A stretch of DNA of 64,000 bases from Martelella radicis (GTDB lineage Bacteria; Pseudomonadota; Alphaproteobacteria; Rhizobiales; Rhizobiaceae): NCBI RefSeq assembly GCF_014196625.1, contig NZ_JACIDZ010000015.1, positions 62,001 to 126,000 on the forward strand, given 5' to 3'. Positions 18,938 to 28,334 of this stretch are shown here, piece by piece. A model generated the notes under the pieces. The model made no database searches and was not told the DNA's origin. It saw only the letters and a program-made list of their open reading frames with translations. Every line of letters starts with the position of its first letter. The stretch's first letter is position 1. Made by a program: the position numbers and the translations under genes.

Positions 18938-19852
18938 ATGGAACTCTGGATCGGCATAACCTTCGCCGCCGCCTTTCTGCAGAACATGCGCTCCACGCTT
19001 CAGAAATACCTGAAGGGACGCATGGCGACGCTCGGCTCCACCTTCACCCGTTTCGGCTTCGGCCTGCCTTTTGCCGCGCTCTATTTCGCTTTCCTGGCAT
19101 ACGGTCTCGACCGTCCTGTGCCGGCGGCCAATGTTGACTTCGCCTTCTGGGCGCTGATCGGCGCCGTCAGCCAGATCGGCGCCACCTTCCTGCTGGTCTA
19201 TCTGTTTTCCTTCCGCAATTTCGTGGTCGGAACCGCCTATTCGCGCACCGAGCCGGCGCAGGCGGCCATCCTCGCCTTCCTCTTCTTCGGCGCGACCATA
19301 TCCTTCGCCGCGATTGCCGCCATTCTCATCTCGATTGCCGGCGTCATGCTGATCTCGCTGTCGCGCAACGACATGGGTTTTGGCGGGCTCGTTCGCGGGC
19401 TTCTGACCCGCACGGCGCTGGTCGGCATCGCATCGGGCACGCTGTTCGGGCTTTCGGCGGTCTCCTATCGCGCGGCCTCTCTGGCGCTCGCGCCGAGCCT
19501 GCCTCAACCCGATGCGATCATGCAGGCCGCCTTCACCCTGGTCATCGTCATCGCCGTGCAGACGGTCGCCATGCTTGTCTACATGCTGGCCTTCGACCGC
19601 GCCGAACTGGTGAAGGTCGCGAGGGCCTGGCGGCCGGCGCTCGCCGTCGGTTTCGTCGGCGCGACCGCCTCCTTCGGCTGGTTCATCGCCATGACGCTGC
19701 AGCAGGCGGCGATCGTCAAGGCGGTGGCGCAGGTGGAAATGCTGTTTTCCTTCGCCACCTCGGTCATCATCTTCAAGGAGAGGATGACCGGGGCCGAGGC
19801 GGTCGGCTGCGCGCTCGTCGTCCTCGGCGTGCTGACGCTGCTTCTGGCTTAG
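18938..19852 (+). CDS. DMT-family (EamA) transporter
   Basis: This 304-aa protein has about ten hydrophobic helices in two homologous EamA halves, joined near residue 150 by a short basic loop. The conserved AYSRTEPAQAAILAFLFFG ends the first half and IFKERMTGAEAVGCALVVLG the second. Drug/metabolite transporters of this kind export small metabolites; the substrate cannot be told. The last 4 nt overlap the convergent AT-rich gene that follows. Confidence 0.88.
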   Translation: MELWIGITFAAAFLQNMRSTLQKYLKGRMATLGSTFTRFGFGLPFAALYFAFLAYGLDRPVPAANVDFAFWALIGAVSQIGATFLLVYLFSFRNFVVGTAYSRTEPAQAAILAFLFFGATISFAAIAAILISIAGVMLISLSRNDMGFGGLVRGLLTRTALVGIASGTLFGLSAVSYRAASLALAPSLPQPDAIMQAAFTLVIVIAVQTVAMLVYMLAFDRAELVKVARAWRPALAVGFVGATASFGWFIAMTLQQAAIVKAVAQVEMLFSFATSVIIFKERMTGAEAVGCALVVLGVLTLLLA

Positions 19853-21024
19853 CGGTGCGAGAGCCGCTCTCTAATTATAGATTCGTTAGCAATCAAGAAG
19901 TTTTCTGCCAGTATTTGGCTTGCCCAACCCTCATACGTGTACATGTCAGGGGGCGAGAATTTAGACTGTGACAAGTCTTCAATTAACGTAACCTTCTCGG
20001 AAGGTAGATACTCATTTTTCTCTTTGGCGTTCCTACATTCACGCTCAAATTCATCGTCGTCGATGAGGTTGATCGCCACAAAAAAAAGTTGAGGCTTTCC
20101 CGCCCTAGGCAACTCTCGAGCAATACATATAGGGAAGAGAAGATACTGATCGGGATCAAGGTTTGTTTCCATTTTTATTTCCTGCCTTGTCCCATACAAA
20201 AAGAAGTCAAATTTGTGCTCGCCTGCCTTGCAGCCAGGAGGCATTTCAAGGACGCCTGACACAGTGCAGTGCAGTGCTTTTTGTGCAATTGATGCAAGGT
20301 TATCCGAACGCAACCTCACGAGGGTGCGAGTAAGGTCACGATTGTAAAACATTATAGCGGTACCCAAATTATTTGCCAACAACGATTGGCTCAAAGGAGG
20401 CAACAACCCATTCTGCGGCCGTTCTATCTCGGAGCGTATTGTTGTTGCTCTGTTCGGAAGTTTACCACTCGCCCAATCGACGGTTAGGTTTGTGGCTACC
20501 TGATCAAAATACCTGACGGGCTCACAATAAAAAGTGCCATCTTCTGAAAATTCTTCGAGGCGGATAGATGTGTTATTTTCCCATTCGTTATTTTCAAAGT
20601 CCCATTTTATTTTTTTTAATTTTATAAAAAAATCTATAGAAGTTTCAGAATGATATTTTAGACTTGGAGGGAGACGATAAGGTATGGATGAAAAACTTAT
20701 TCGAACTGAATTTATGTTTATAGATCTTCGAGAAATAGGTAGAATTTCATCTGAATAAAATGAAAATAAATCTGCATACAGAAGTTCAGTGCGCCGCTCA
20801 TAGCTTCCGGCATATCCGTGGTAGTATCCGAAGAGTTTATCCGCTTTCATCTCGTAAAATGGCTCGCGGCTTTCTTCATTCAACCCGCGCCGCGTCTCTT
20901 GAGGTTCGTCACCGATCCTCAATGGAATGGAAAATCTCGGACCAGATGCGGTTGCATCAACTTTTTCATGTGATTTCCACGTTTTTCTTAGAAATGCTCT
21001 TGTGGCAGGAATTATCTTTGACAT
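19849..21024 (-). CDS. AT-rich orphan gene of unknown function
   Basis: This 391-aa soluble protein has no family I recognize. Base composition is clearly more AT-rich than its neighbours, and codons such as ATA, AAA and TTA are frequent, which suggests recent horizontal acquisition. The sequence mixes charged helices with a Phe/Tyr-rich stretch (about residues 60-130); no signal peptide or membrane helix is visible. A K-M-E-T-N motif within a beta-strand-like context (KFDFFLYGTRQEIKMETN) is faintly reminiscent of restriction-fold cores but cannot be relied on. Its stop overlaps the DMT gene by 4 nt. The 289 nt upstream hold no gene that I can see. Confidence 0.7.
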   Translation of the reverse strand: MSKIIPATRAFLRKTWKSHEKVDATASGPRFSIPLRIGDEPQETRRGLNEESREPFYEMKADKLFGYYHGYAGSYERRTELLYADLFSFYSDEILPISRRSININSVRISFSSIPYRLPPSLKYHSETSIDFFIKLKKIKWDFENNEWENNTSIRLEEFSEDGTFYCEPVRYFDQVATNLTVDWASGKLPNRATTIRSEIERPQNGLLPPLSQSLLANNLGTAIMFYNRDLTRTLVRLRSDNLASIAQKALHCTVSGVLEMPPGCKAGEHKFDFFLYGTRQEIKMETNLDPDQYLLFPICIARELPRAGKPQLFFVAINLIDDDEFERECRNAKEKNEYLPSEKVTLIEDLSQSKFSPPDMYTYEGWASQILAENFLIANESIIRERLSHR

Positions 21025-21313
21025 TTCATTAACCTCCTTGGCACGCTAGATTAGTGATGCCAGAATAATACATTGAAGCTTCTGTGCCGCCATCGAAATC
21101 TGGTAGCGGCAGCCTACTTTAGCTTCAAATGGGCAAACGGCATCAAAGCATGCTTCGTTGAACGTGCAGACCACTATCTTGCCGCTACCGAGCGCTGCCT
21201 GGACAGCAGCCGACCTAGGCAATTCTGTTCAGGCTGCTTCAGCTATGACTGACTTGATCGCCACGAGCGGCAAAGGAATAGAAAATGGATTGTCGGGCCG
21301 GAAGAGATATTGA

Positions 21314-22792
21314 ATGGTGAAGGCTGCTGAGGTGGGGGATGTTGCCTATCCGGGGCGATGGCTGGCGATGTCGGTGCTGATCGCCGCGGCCTTCATGAAC
21401 CTTCTCGATGCCACCATCGTCAATGTGGCGCTGCCGGTCATCGGCAAAGATCTGAATGCCCACAGTTCGTCGCTGGAATGGGTCATCGCCGGCTATGTGA
21501 TGGTCTTCGCGCTCGCTCTCATGCCTTGCGGGCGGCTTGGCGACATCATCGGCAAGAAGCGGATGTTCCTGTTCGGCGTGGGCTTCTTCACCCTGGCCTC
21601 GGCCTGTTCCGGCGCCGCGCCCAATATCACGACGCTGGTGGTCGCCCGGCTATGCCAGGGGCTGGGCGCGGCGATCATGGCGCCGCAGGTTCTGGCGCTG
21701 GCGCAGGACATGTTTGCCTCGAAGGAGCGCTCCAGCGCCTTCTCGCTGTTCGGGATCGCCAGCGGCATCGCCATCGTCTCCGGCCCGCTGATCGGCGGCT
21801 GGCTGATCGCCATCGACCTTTTCGGGCTCGAATGGCGCTCGATCTTCTACATCAACGTGCCGGTCGGCATCGCCGCCGTCATTGCCGGCCGCATTCTCAT
21901 TCCCGACATTGCGGCGAGTGAACGGTCCTCGCTCGATGTGATCGGGGTGCTGATCGTCGCCGCCGCCTTCGTGCTGCTGATCTTCCCGCTGGTCGAGGCG
22001 CGGCGGTTCGGCTGGCCGCTCTGGTGCTTTGCGATGATCATCGCCGCCTTTCCGGCCTTCGCCGCCTTCTATTTCTTCGAGCGGCGGCGGGAGCGGCAGG
22101 GATTGTCGCAGCTTCTGCCGGTCTCGCTGATGCGCAATCACGGCTATCGCCTCGGCGGCTTCGTCGCGCTGGTGTTCTACTCGACGCCGGCGGGCCTGTT
22201 CATGACCTTCGCGCTCTTCCTGCAGCAGGGTTTTGGCTTCACCCCGCTCGAGGCGGGGCTTTCCACCGTCCCCTTTCCGCTCGGCGCCTTCCTCTCAGCC
22301 TTCACCAACAGCCGTCTCTCCGACCGCTTCCTCAAGGGGCGTATCCTTGCGGCATCGGCGACGATGGCGGCCGGGTATGTCATGCTGTTCTTCGTCGTCC
22401 TCGGGGCCGACCAGCATCTCGCCATTCTCGATTTCGCCCCGCCTCTGTTCATCTGCGGCTTTTCGCTCGGCATGACGGCGTCGCCGCTGTTCCAGACGAT
22501 CCTTGCCGATGTGCCGGGCCGCGATGCGGGCTCTGCCTCCGGCGCGCTGCAGGCCATCCAGCAGGCGGGCAGCGCGCTCGGCATCGCCATTGCCAGCGCC
22601 CTGTTCTTCTCCATCATCGCGGCGCGCCAGCAGACGGGGGCGGCAACGGCGGATGCCTATGTCGCCGGCTTTTCCGCCAGCATCGGCTACATGATCCTTG
22701 CCATGGCGATCGTCTTTGTCGCCGCGCTGTTCATGCCCGCCGTCAAGCCGTCCGGAGAAAAGCCCGAAACCGAAGGCATGATGCTCGGCTGA
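21314..22792 (+). CDS. MFS efflux transporter, DHA2 family (first copy)
   Basis: This 492-aa protein has 14 hydrophobic helices, the DHA2 (EmrB-like) layout. Motif A after helix 2 (GRLGDIIGKKRMF) and the motif C-like GPLIGGWL in helix 5 indicate a proton antiporter. The substrate is unknown; family members export drugs, dyes or bile acids. The start at 21314 follows a GGAAG site. A paralogue follows after 45 nt in the same direction, indicating a tandem duplication. No adaptor (EmrA-like) or regulator gene is adjacent. Confidence 0.88.
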   Translation: MVKAAEVGDVAYPGRWLAMSVLIAAAFMNLLDATIVNVALPVIGKDLNAHSSSLEWVIAGYVMVFALALMPCGRLGDIIGKKRMFLFGVGFFTLASACSGAAPNITTLVVARLCQGLGAAIMAPQVLALAQDMFASKERSSAFSLFGIASGIAIVSGPLIGGWLIAIDLFGLEWRSIFYINVPVGIAAVIAGRILIPDIAASERSSLDVIGVLIVAAAFVLLIFPLVEARRFGWPLWCFAMIIAAFPAFAAFYFFERRRERQGLSQLLPVSLMRNHGYRLGGFVALVFYSTPAGLFMTFALFLQQGFGFTPLEAGLSTVPFPLGAFLSAFTNSRLSDRFLKGRILAASATMAAGYVMLFFVVLGADQHLAILDFAPPLFICGFSLGMTASPLFQTILADVPGRDAGSASGALQAIQQAGSALGIAIASALFFSIIAARQQTGAATADAYVAGFSASIGYMILAMAIVFVAALFMPAVKPSGEKPETEGMMLG

Positions 22793-22873
22793 CCGGGCGA
22801 AAAGCTGTGAATTGACATTTCCGCCGTCCTCGCCCAATTGGTGACGGCCCTCAACCAAGATGCGGAGATCCCA

Positions 22874-24373
22874 TTGGCTTCCAGTCAGACGGAAACCGCG
22901 CCGACCGGCGCGACGGCGGAGCAGAACCCGGGCCGCTGGACGGCGCTTGCCGTGCTGCTGTCGGCGGTGTTCATGAACATGCTGGACGTCACCATCGTCA
23001 ATGTGGCGCTGCCGTCGATCCAGGAGGGGCTGGATGCCTCCAACTCGGCAATAGAATGGATCGTCGCCGGCTATGTGCTGATGTTCGCGCTGGCGCTTTT
23101 GCCCTTCGGGCGGCTCGGCGACATTGTCGGCAAGAAGACCATGTTCATCGCAGGCGTGGCCTCCTTCACGCTCGGCTCCGCCCTTTGCGGCCTTTCGCAC
23201 ACGACGCTGATGCTGGTGCTCGCCCGCCTGTTCCAGGGCTTTTCCGCGGCGATGATGACGCCGCAGGTGCTGGCGCTGACGACGGTGATGTTTTCGGCAA
23301 ACGAGCGCGCCCGCGCCTTCAGCTTCTTCGGCATGATGGCGGGAATCGCGACCGTCAGCGGCCCGATCATCGGCGGCTTTCTGGTCGAGCACAGCCTGTT
23401 CGGCCTCGGCTGGCGGGCGATCTTCCTGATCAATTTGCCGATCGGCCTGTTCGCCATCATCGCCGGGGCAAAGCTCGTGCCGTCAACGCCGCGCCGGACC
23501 GATACCCGCAACGACTATCTCGGCATCTTGTTGATCGCGGTCGCCATGTTCATGCTGATCTTCCCGCTGGTCGAGGGCCGCACCTTCGGCTGGCCGCTCT
23601 GGTGTTTCGCCATGATGGTCGCCGCCCTTCCGGTGCTCGTCGCCTTCGTCATGTGGGAGCGGCGGCAGAACGCCCGCAAGAAGCCGCAGCTTCTCTCCTT
23701 TCAGCTGATGAAGAACCGCAACTTCATGGTCGGCGGCTCGATGGCACTGTTCTTCTTCTCGACGCTGCCGGGTTTCTTCCTTTGCCTCGCGATCTTCCTG
23801 CAGGTCGGCTTCGGCTTCTCGGCGCTGAAGTCGGGCATGACCACCGTGCCGTTCTCGCTTGGCGTGTTCACCGCCTCGCTGATCAGCGGGCGCATCGGCC
23901 ACACCTATCTGAAACCGCGCGTGATCTTCGGCATAGCGCTCCTCGGCGTCGGCATGTTCTGGCTCAGGCTCTACGTGCTCGGCGTCGGCGACGAGGTGTC
24001 GCGCTGGGCGCTGTTCGCGCCGCTGATCGTCTCCGGTCTCGGCCTCGGCGTCGCCATCGCCTCCATCTTCCAGCTTGTGCTGTCGGGCGTACCGCATGAG
24101 GAGGCGGGCTCGGCGTCCGGCGCACTGCAGGCCGTTCAGCAGCTTGGCGGGGCCTTCGGCATCGCCATCATCAGCGGCATCTTCTTTGCCCGTCTCGGCA
24201 TGTCTCTGCAGGTCGGCGCCGACAATCATCCCGCCTATGTCAGCGCCTTTGCCCTGGCGCTGATCTACAATCTCGTCGCCTATGTCGGCGTGATCGCCCT
24301 TGCCCTGCTTCTGCCGGCCGACCGCAAGCCGGACGCGCCCGCCGCAAAGGAAAACGCCCCGCACATTGCCTGA
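22874..24373 (+). CDS. MFS efflux transporter, DHA2 family (second copy)
   Basis: About 500 aa with 14 predicted helices, clearly paralogous to the gene before it: shared NMLDVTIVNVALP, RLGDIVGKKTMF, GRTFGWPLWCFAM, and a common end before the last helices. The start is uncertain. A TTG at about 22,874 has a GGAG site 6 nt upstream and was preferred; a TTG at 22,838 would add 12 residues. No ATG is available before the first helix. The pair could form a duplicated efflux unit with different substrates. Confidence 0.87.
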   Translation: MASSQTETAPTGATAEQNPGRWTALAVLLSAVFMNMLDVTIVNVALPSIQEGLDASNSAIEWIVAGYVLMFALALLPFGRLGDIVGKKTMFIAGVASFTLGSALCGLSHTTLMLVLARLFQGFSAAMMTPQVLALTTVMFSANERARAFSFFGMMAGIATVSGPIIGGFLVEHSLFGLGWRAIFLINLPIGLFAIIAGAKLVPSTPRRTDTRNDYLGILLIAVAMFMLIFPLVEGRTFGWPLWCFAMMVAALPVLVAFVMWERRQNARKKPQLLSFQLMKNRNFMVGGSMALFFFSTLPGFFLCLAIFLQVGFGFSALKSGMTTVPFSLGVFTASLISGRIGHTYLKPRVIFGIALLGVGMFWLRLYVLGVGDEVSRWALFAPLIVSGLGLGVAIASIFQLVLSGVPHEEAGSASGALQAVQQLGGAFGIAIISGIFFARLGMSLQVGADNHPAYVSAFALALIYNLVAYVGVIALALLLPADRKPDAPAAKENAPHIA

Positions 24374-24419
24374 AGAGGGCTGAGCGGGGCGCTGAAAGAA
24401 ACAGGGCGGGGATAATTGC

Positions 24420-25307
24420 TTACGGCACGATCAGCGTGCCGGCGCCGCCCTTGGTCAGGATTTCGAGCAGAACCGAATGCTTGACCTTGCCGTTGAGGAT
24501 GACGACGCCCTCGACGCCGGCCTCGATCGCCTCGATGCAGGTCTCGACCTTGGGGATCATGCCGCCGGAAATCGTGCCGTCGAGGATCAGCTTGCGTGCC
24601 TCGGCGACCGAAAGCTCCTTGATCAGCTCGCCGCTCTTGTCGAGCACGCCGGGCACATCCGTCAGGAACAGAAGGCGGGTCGCGCGAAGCGCGCCCGCGA
24701 TCGCGCCGGCGAAGGTGTCTGCGTTGATGTTGTAGGTATGGCCGTCATTGCCGGGGGCGACGGGGGCGATCACCGGGATCATCTCGGACTTGGCGAGAAG
24801 ATCGAGCAGCGTGGTGTCGACGGTGTCGACCTCACCGACGAAGCCCAGATCGAGAATGCGCTCGATATTGGAATCGGGGTCGATGACGGTCTTCTTCGCC
24901 TTTTCGGCGAAGACCATGTTACCGTCCTTGCCGCAAAGGCCGATGGCCCATTCGCCGGTCTGGTTGATCAGCGCAACGATTTCCTTGTTGATCGAACCGG
25001 CAAGCACCATCTCGACGATCTCGACGGTGGCCTGGTCGGTGACGCGAAGCCCGCCCTCGAACTTCGATTCGATCCCCATGCGCTTCAGCATGTTGCCGAT
25101 CTGCGGGCCGCCGCCATGCACCACGATCGGGTTGACGCCAGACTGTTTCAGAAGCGCGATGTCGCTGGCGAAGGCCTGGCCGAGTTCAGCATCGCCCATG
25201 GCGTGTCCGCCATATTTCACGACTATGGTCTTGTTCTCGTATTTCTGCATATAGGGCAGCGCCTGCACCAGCAGACGTGCCTGAACTTCGCTTTCCGACA
25301 ATGACAT
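24420..25307 (-). CDS. argB: Acetylglutamate kinase
   Basis: ArgB phosphorylates N-acetylglutamate, the second and usually arginine-controlled step of arginine synthesis. The 295-aa amino-acid kinase has KYGGHAMG (about residues 29-36), the glycine-rich [13 protein letters not shown] (about 63-75) and a C-terminal [14 protein letters not shown]. The N-terminal helix (residues 1-25) characteristic of arginine-sensitive hexameric forms is present. In rhizobia argB commonly belongs with engB and yidC; here the ECF-fasciclin module lies between them. Confidence 0.96.
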   Translation of the reverse strand: MSLSESEVQARLLVQALPYMQKYENKTIVVKYGGHAMGDAELGQAFASDIALLKQSGVNPIVVHGGGPQIGNMLKRMGIESKFEGGLRVTDQATVEIVEMVLAGSINKEIVALINQTGEWAIGLCGKDGNMVFAEKAKKTVIDPDSNIERILDLGFVGEVDTVDTTLLDLLAKSEMIPVIAPVAPGNDGHTYNINADTFAGAIAGALRATRLLFLTDVPGVLDKSGELIKELSVAEARKLILDGTISGGMIPKVETCIEAIEAGVEGVVILNGKVKHSVLLEILTKGGAGTLIVP

Positions 25308-25377
25308 GGATTACCCCGGTGCTTTGATCCTCGCGGCCTTTTAGCGCATCCGCGCGGCTTAGTGAATATTGTTCGGC

Positions 25378-25405
25378 CGAACTATTGCGGCCGCTGCCTT
25401 GTCGG
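25378..25405 (+). promoter_or_regulatory. ECF-type promoter candidate upstream of the sigma gene
   Basis: A CGAACT box (25378-25383) is followed after 17 nt by GTCGG (25401-25405), 54 nt before the sigma-factor start. The same AACT-N17-GTC spacing occurs upstream of the fasciclin gene. The pairing suggests an autoregulated ECF promoter; this is inferred from two sites only. Confidence 0.4.
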
Positions 25406-25459
25406 AAGAGGTTCGCGCCCTATAACGGTTGGTACAACGGGAAGGGGATCAAGGCATAT

Positions 25460-25999
25460 ATGGCGGATGACGATCTTGGTGCATTGATCGCACGCGTATC
25501 CCTGAAGGACCGGCAGTCCTTCAACCTGCTTTATCAGAAAGCGAGTCCGAAACTTTTTGCGATCTGTCTGCGTATTCTGGGCGATCGCGGTGAAGCCGAA
25601 GACGCCCTCCAGGACATTTTCGTGCGGATCTGGCAGCGGGCCGGTACATTTGCGTCCGACGGCCGGTCGCCGTCCGGCTGGCTGGCGACGGTTGCCCGCA
25701 ACCACGCGATCGACCGCCTGCGGCAGAAAAAGCCCGCCGCGCGCGATATCGATGCCGTGCACGACCTGGCCGATGGGAAGGAGAGCCCGGAAGAGCGCGC
25801 GCATCTTGTCGGCGAAGGCCGCAGGATCGACACCTGCATGGAGCGGCTGAAGCCCGAATGGGCGTCTGCCGTGAAGGAAGCCTATGTGAGCGGTCTGAGC
25901 TATAATGAACTTGCGGAACGCTACGGCGTGCCGCTCAATACGATGCGGACATGGCTGCGGCGCAGCCTGCTGAAACTGAAAGAGTGTCTGGAAGCATGA
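25460..25999 (+). CDS. ECF RNA polymerase sigma factor
   Basis: This 179-aa protein has sigma region 2 (about residues 20-90; LRILGDRGEAEDALQDIFVRIW is the region 2.2/2.3 signature) and region 4 (about 120-172; YNELAERYGVPLNTMRTWLRRSL is the HTH). The start at 25460 was chosen because residues before it are unlike the family. It overlaps the anti-sigma gene by 4 nt (ATGA), the normal coupling of an ECF sigma with its inhibitor. It most resembles the SigK-like group linked to RskA-type anti-sigmas. Confidence 0.92.
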   Translation: MADDDLGALIARVSLKDRQSFNLLYQKASPKLFAICLRILGDRGEAEDALQDIFVRIWQRAGTFASDGRSPSGWLATVARNHAIDRLRQKKPAARDIDAVHDLADGKESPEERAHLVGEGRRIDTCMERLKPEWASAVKEAYVSGLSYNELAERYGVPLNTMRTWLRRSLLKLKECLEA

Positions 26000-26709
26000 A
26001 AAGGCCGACGCAACAGCAAGGCGGCGAACCCGAAGACGAGATGCTCGCCGGCGAGTATGTGATCGGCGCGCTTTCGGATGCCGAGCGGCGCGCGGCGGAG
26101 GCGCGGATCGCGCGCGATCCCGCCTTTGCGGCGCTGGTGCGCGACTGGCAAAACAAGCTCGAGCCGCTCGATCAGGCCTACGGAACCGAGACGCCGTCGG
26201 CGGAGGTCTTTTCGGCCATCGAACAGCGGCTCTTTGCGCAGGAACAGGATAGCAGACCTTCGCTTGCCGCGCGCCTCTGGGGCTCTGCGGGCCTCTGGCG
26301 CGGCGTTGCTGCCGCTGCCGTCATCGCTGCGGTGGCATTCACTGTCTACAATGAACGCCTGACGACGCCTCAGACGACATTGCTTGCTGAACTCAGCGGT
26401 CCGGACAATGCCGTCAATCTAGTGGCCCGCTACAATGCACGTACCGGGCGCGTATCGCTCACCCCCGTGGCGGCCGGCGCGCCGGATGAGAAGTCTCTGG
26501 AGCTCTGGCTGATCGAAGGGGAAGATCCTCCGGTCTCGCTCGGCGTCCTGCCCCAGACCGGGGAAGGGGAGCTTACGGTTCCGAGCGATATCAGTGACCG
26601 GATCGGGGCGGGGACCTTCTTCGCCGTCAGCATCGAGCCCTATGGCGGTTCGCAGACCGGCGGGCCGACCGGACCGGTGATTGCCGTCGGTGAGCTTCAG
26701 TCACTTTAA
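25996..26709 (+). CDS. RskA-type anti-sigma factor
   Basis: This 237-aa protein has a cytoplasmic N-terminal anti-sigma domain (residues 1-80, with LAGEYVIGALSDAERRAAEARI), one membrane helix (about residues 104-123), and a periplasmic RskA domain (about 130-237; VSLTPVAAGAPDEKSLELWL is characteristic). It would hold the sigma factor at the membrane until an envelope signal releases it, typically through regulated proteolysis. It is coupled to the sigma gene and followed by the exported fasciclin protein, a likely target. Confidence 0.9.
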   Translation: MKRPTQQQGGEPEDEMLAGEYVIGALSDAERRAAEARIARDPAFAALVRDWQNKLEPLDQAYGTETPSAEVFSAIEQRLFAQEQDSRPSLAARLWGSAGLWRGVAAAAVIAAVAFTVYNERLTTPQTTLLAELSGPDNAVNLVARYNARTGRVSLTPVAAGAPDEKSLELWLIEGEDPPVSLGVLPQTGEGELTVPSDISDRIGAGTFFAVSIEPYGGSQTGGPTGPVIAVGELQSL

Positions 26710-26752
26710 AATTCGCGAAATCAATTGCTTGCGAAGAAAATCGAAGCAATCT

Positions 26753-26780
26753 GAAACTCTTTGGGCAATGGCTTCGTCTG
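26753..26780 (+). promoter_or_regulatory. ECF-type promoter candidate upstream of the fasciclin gene
   Basis: AACT (26755-26758) and GTC (26776-26778) are separated by 17 nt, 63 nt before the fasciclin start. This matches the element at 25,378 in bases and spacing, consistent with both being read by the ECF sigma factor encoded here. Confidence 0.4.
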
Positions 26781-26841
26781 TTGTTTCATCCCCGGCGCCA
26801 GGAGGGTGCCGGGTGAAGCGAAACATCAAGAGGAGACTATC

Positions 26842-27399
26842 ATGCTGAAGACCTTCAAGCGCACCGCCATTGCCGCCACACTGATCGGCGGTTCCGCCGT
26901 TGCGGCGCTTGCCGCCAATCCGATGGTCGGCGGGGCCGCGATGTATCCCGACAAGAACATTGTCGAAAATGCCATGAACTCCAATGATCACACAACGCTG
27001 GTGGCCGCGGTCAAGGCGGCCGGCCTGGTCGAAACGCTTCAGGGCGAGGGGCCCTTCACCGTCTTTGCCCCGACCAACGCGGCTTTCGCCGAACTGCCGG
27101 AAGGCACGGTCGATGAACTGCTGATGCCGGAAAACAAGGAAGCGCTCGCGAAGGTTCTGACCTGCCACGTCGTATCAGCCGATGCGATGTCGTCCGCGAT
27201 CGAGAAGATGATCGCCGATGATGGCGGCGTGCATGACGTGCCGACGGTCGGCGGTTGCACGCTGAAGGCCGAGGAGATGGACGGAACGATCACGCTCACC
27301 GACGAGAACGGTCGCACGGCCGAGGTGACGATCGCCGATGTCGAGCAGTCCAACGGCGTCATTCACGTCATCGACACGGTGCTTCTGCCCGCAAGCTGA
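26842..27399 (+). CDS. Exported fasciclin (FAS1) domain protein
   Basis: This 185-aa protein has a signal peptide (residues 1-25, cleavage after ALA) and one FAS1 domain (about 40-184). Both FAS1 signatures are clear: GPFTVFAPTNAAFAELP (H1 region, about 72-88) and the closing SNGVIHVIDTVLLP (YH/H2 region). FAS1 domains mediate adhesion in the envelope or outside the cell. A GAGG site precedes the ATG at 26842. The preceding sigma/anti-sigma pair is the expected controller, and a strong terminator follows. Confidence 0.92.
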   Translation: MLKTFKRTAIAATLIGGSAVAALAANPMVGGAAMYPDKNIVENAMNSNDHTTLVAAVKAAGLVETLQGEGPFTVFAPTNAAFAELPEGTVDELLMPENKEALAKVLTCHVVSADAMSSAIEKMIADDGGVHDVPTVGGCTLKAEEMDGTITLTDENGRTAEVTIADVEQSNGVIHVIDTVLLPAS

Positions 27400-27475
27400 G
27401 CGCCGTCTCTCAGATAGCCTGACCGGGCATGACAACCAGACCCGGCAGGAAGCGACGCCCTGGGTCGCTCACTCG

Positions 27476-27506
27476 AACCGCCTCCCCCCAGGCGGTTCGT
27501 TTTTTT
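27476..27506 (+). terminator. Rho-independent terminator of the fasciclin gene
   Basis: AACCGCC (27476-27482) pairs with GGCGGTT (27491-27497) over an 8-nt loop and is followed by CG and seven T residues (27500-27506). It is a textbook intrinsic terminator. Confidence 0.9.
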
Positions 27507-27568
27507 GCGGCTGGAGCGCCGCGCGTCCATTCGGACGCACAAAGGGCGCTCTAACCTATTGAATCTAC

Positions 27569-27612
27569 GCATCGTGCTTTCCGAAAATCGATTCCGGTTT
27601 TCGGGCCGATGC
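27569..27612. repeat. Rhizobial palindromic motif between fasciclin and engB
   Basis: Nested inverted repeats are present. The outer pair is GCATCG (27569-27574) and CGATGC (27607-27612). The inner pair is CCGAAAA (27581-27587) and TTTTCGG (27598-27604). It ends 2 nt from the engB stop, so it may serve as the engB terminator. From memory, similar CCGAAAATCGATTCCGGTTT motifs are common in rhizobial intergenic regions. Confidence 0.6.
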
Positions 27613-27613
27613 G

Positions 27614-28264
27614 CTAGCCTGCCACCGTCTCCTGGATTGCCTGCCTGAGGTCGTCGAGGCCGGCATTCTTTTCCGAGGACGTGGCGATCAGGGCGGGGAA
27701 GGCGGCGGGGCGCTTGCGGATCTTCTCTGCCGTGGCGGCAAGAAGCTTCTCGACCGCCGGCGGCTTGATCTTGTCAGCCTTGGTCAGCACGATCTGATAG
27801 GAAACGGCGGCCTTGTCGAGCAGGTCGAGCACTTCCTCGTCATTCTTCTTGATGCCGTGGCGGGCGTCGATCAGCACATAGACGCGCTTCAGCGTGGCGC
27901 GACCGCGCAGATAGTCGAAGACGAGCTTGGTCCACTGGTCAACCTGTTGTTTGGGCGCCTGGGCATAGCCATAGCCGGGCATGTCGACGAGCGCCATTGG
28001 CGGCAGGTCCTCGCCTTCGCCCGAATAGCCGTCGGGAACGAAATAGTTGAGTTCCTGGGTGCGGCCCGGCGTATTGGAGGTCCGCGCCAGACCCTTCTGG
28101 GCGAGAAGCGCGTTGATCAGAGACGACTTGCCGACATTGGAACGCCCGGCGAAGGCGACTTCGGGCGGGCCTTCCGGCGGCAGGAACTTCATCGACGGCA
28201 CGCCGCGGATGAAGATCCACGGACGGGCGAACAGGGCGGCGTCTTTGTCGATCGGCTGGGTCAT
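27614..28264 (-). CDS. engB: Ribosome biogenesis GTPase EngB/YihA
   Basis: This 216-aa TRAFAC GTPase is needed for large-subunit assembly and linked to cell division. G1 is [15 protein letters not shown] (about residues 40-54), G3 is [10 protein letters not shown] (about 92-101), G4 is LTKADK (about 159-164), and the G5-like SS lies near residue 190. It lies downstream of yidC on the same strand, with a 138-bp palindromic element in between. The start at MTQPIDKD is the only good one. Confidence 0.94.
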   Translation of the reverse strand: MTQPIDKDAALFARPWIFIRGVPSMKFLPPEGPPEVAFAGRSNVGKSSLINALLAQKGLARTSNTPGRTQELNYFVPDGYSGEGEDLPPMALVDMPGYGYAQAPKQQVDQWTKLVFDYLRGRATLKRVYVLIDARHGIKKNDEEVLDLLDKAAVSYQIVLTKADKIKPPAVEKLLAATAEKIRKRPAAFPALIATSSEKNAGLDDLRQAIQETVAG

Positions 28265-28334
28265 GTCCGTTTCTCTAGCATGAAGGGCTGGGGGACAAAA
28301 TGTCGGTCAACAGTGTTCCAGGATTTCCCGGCCC

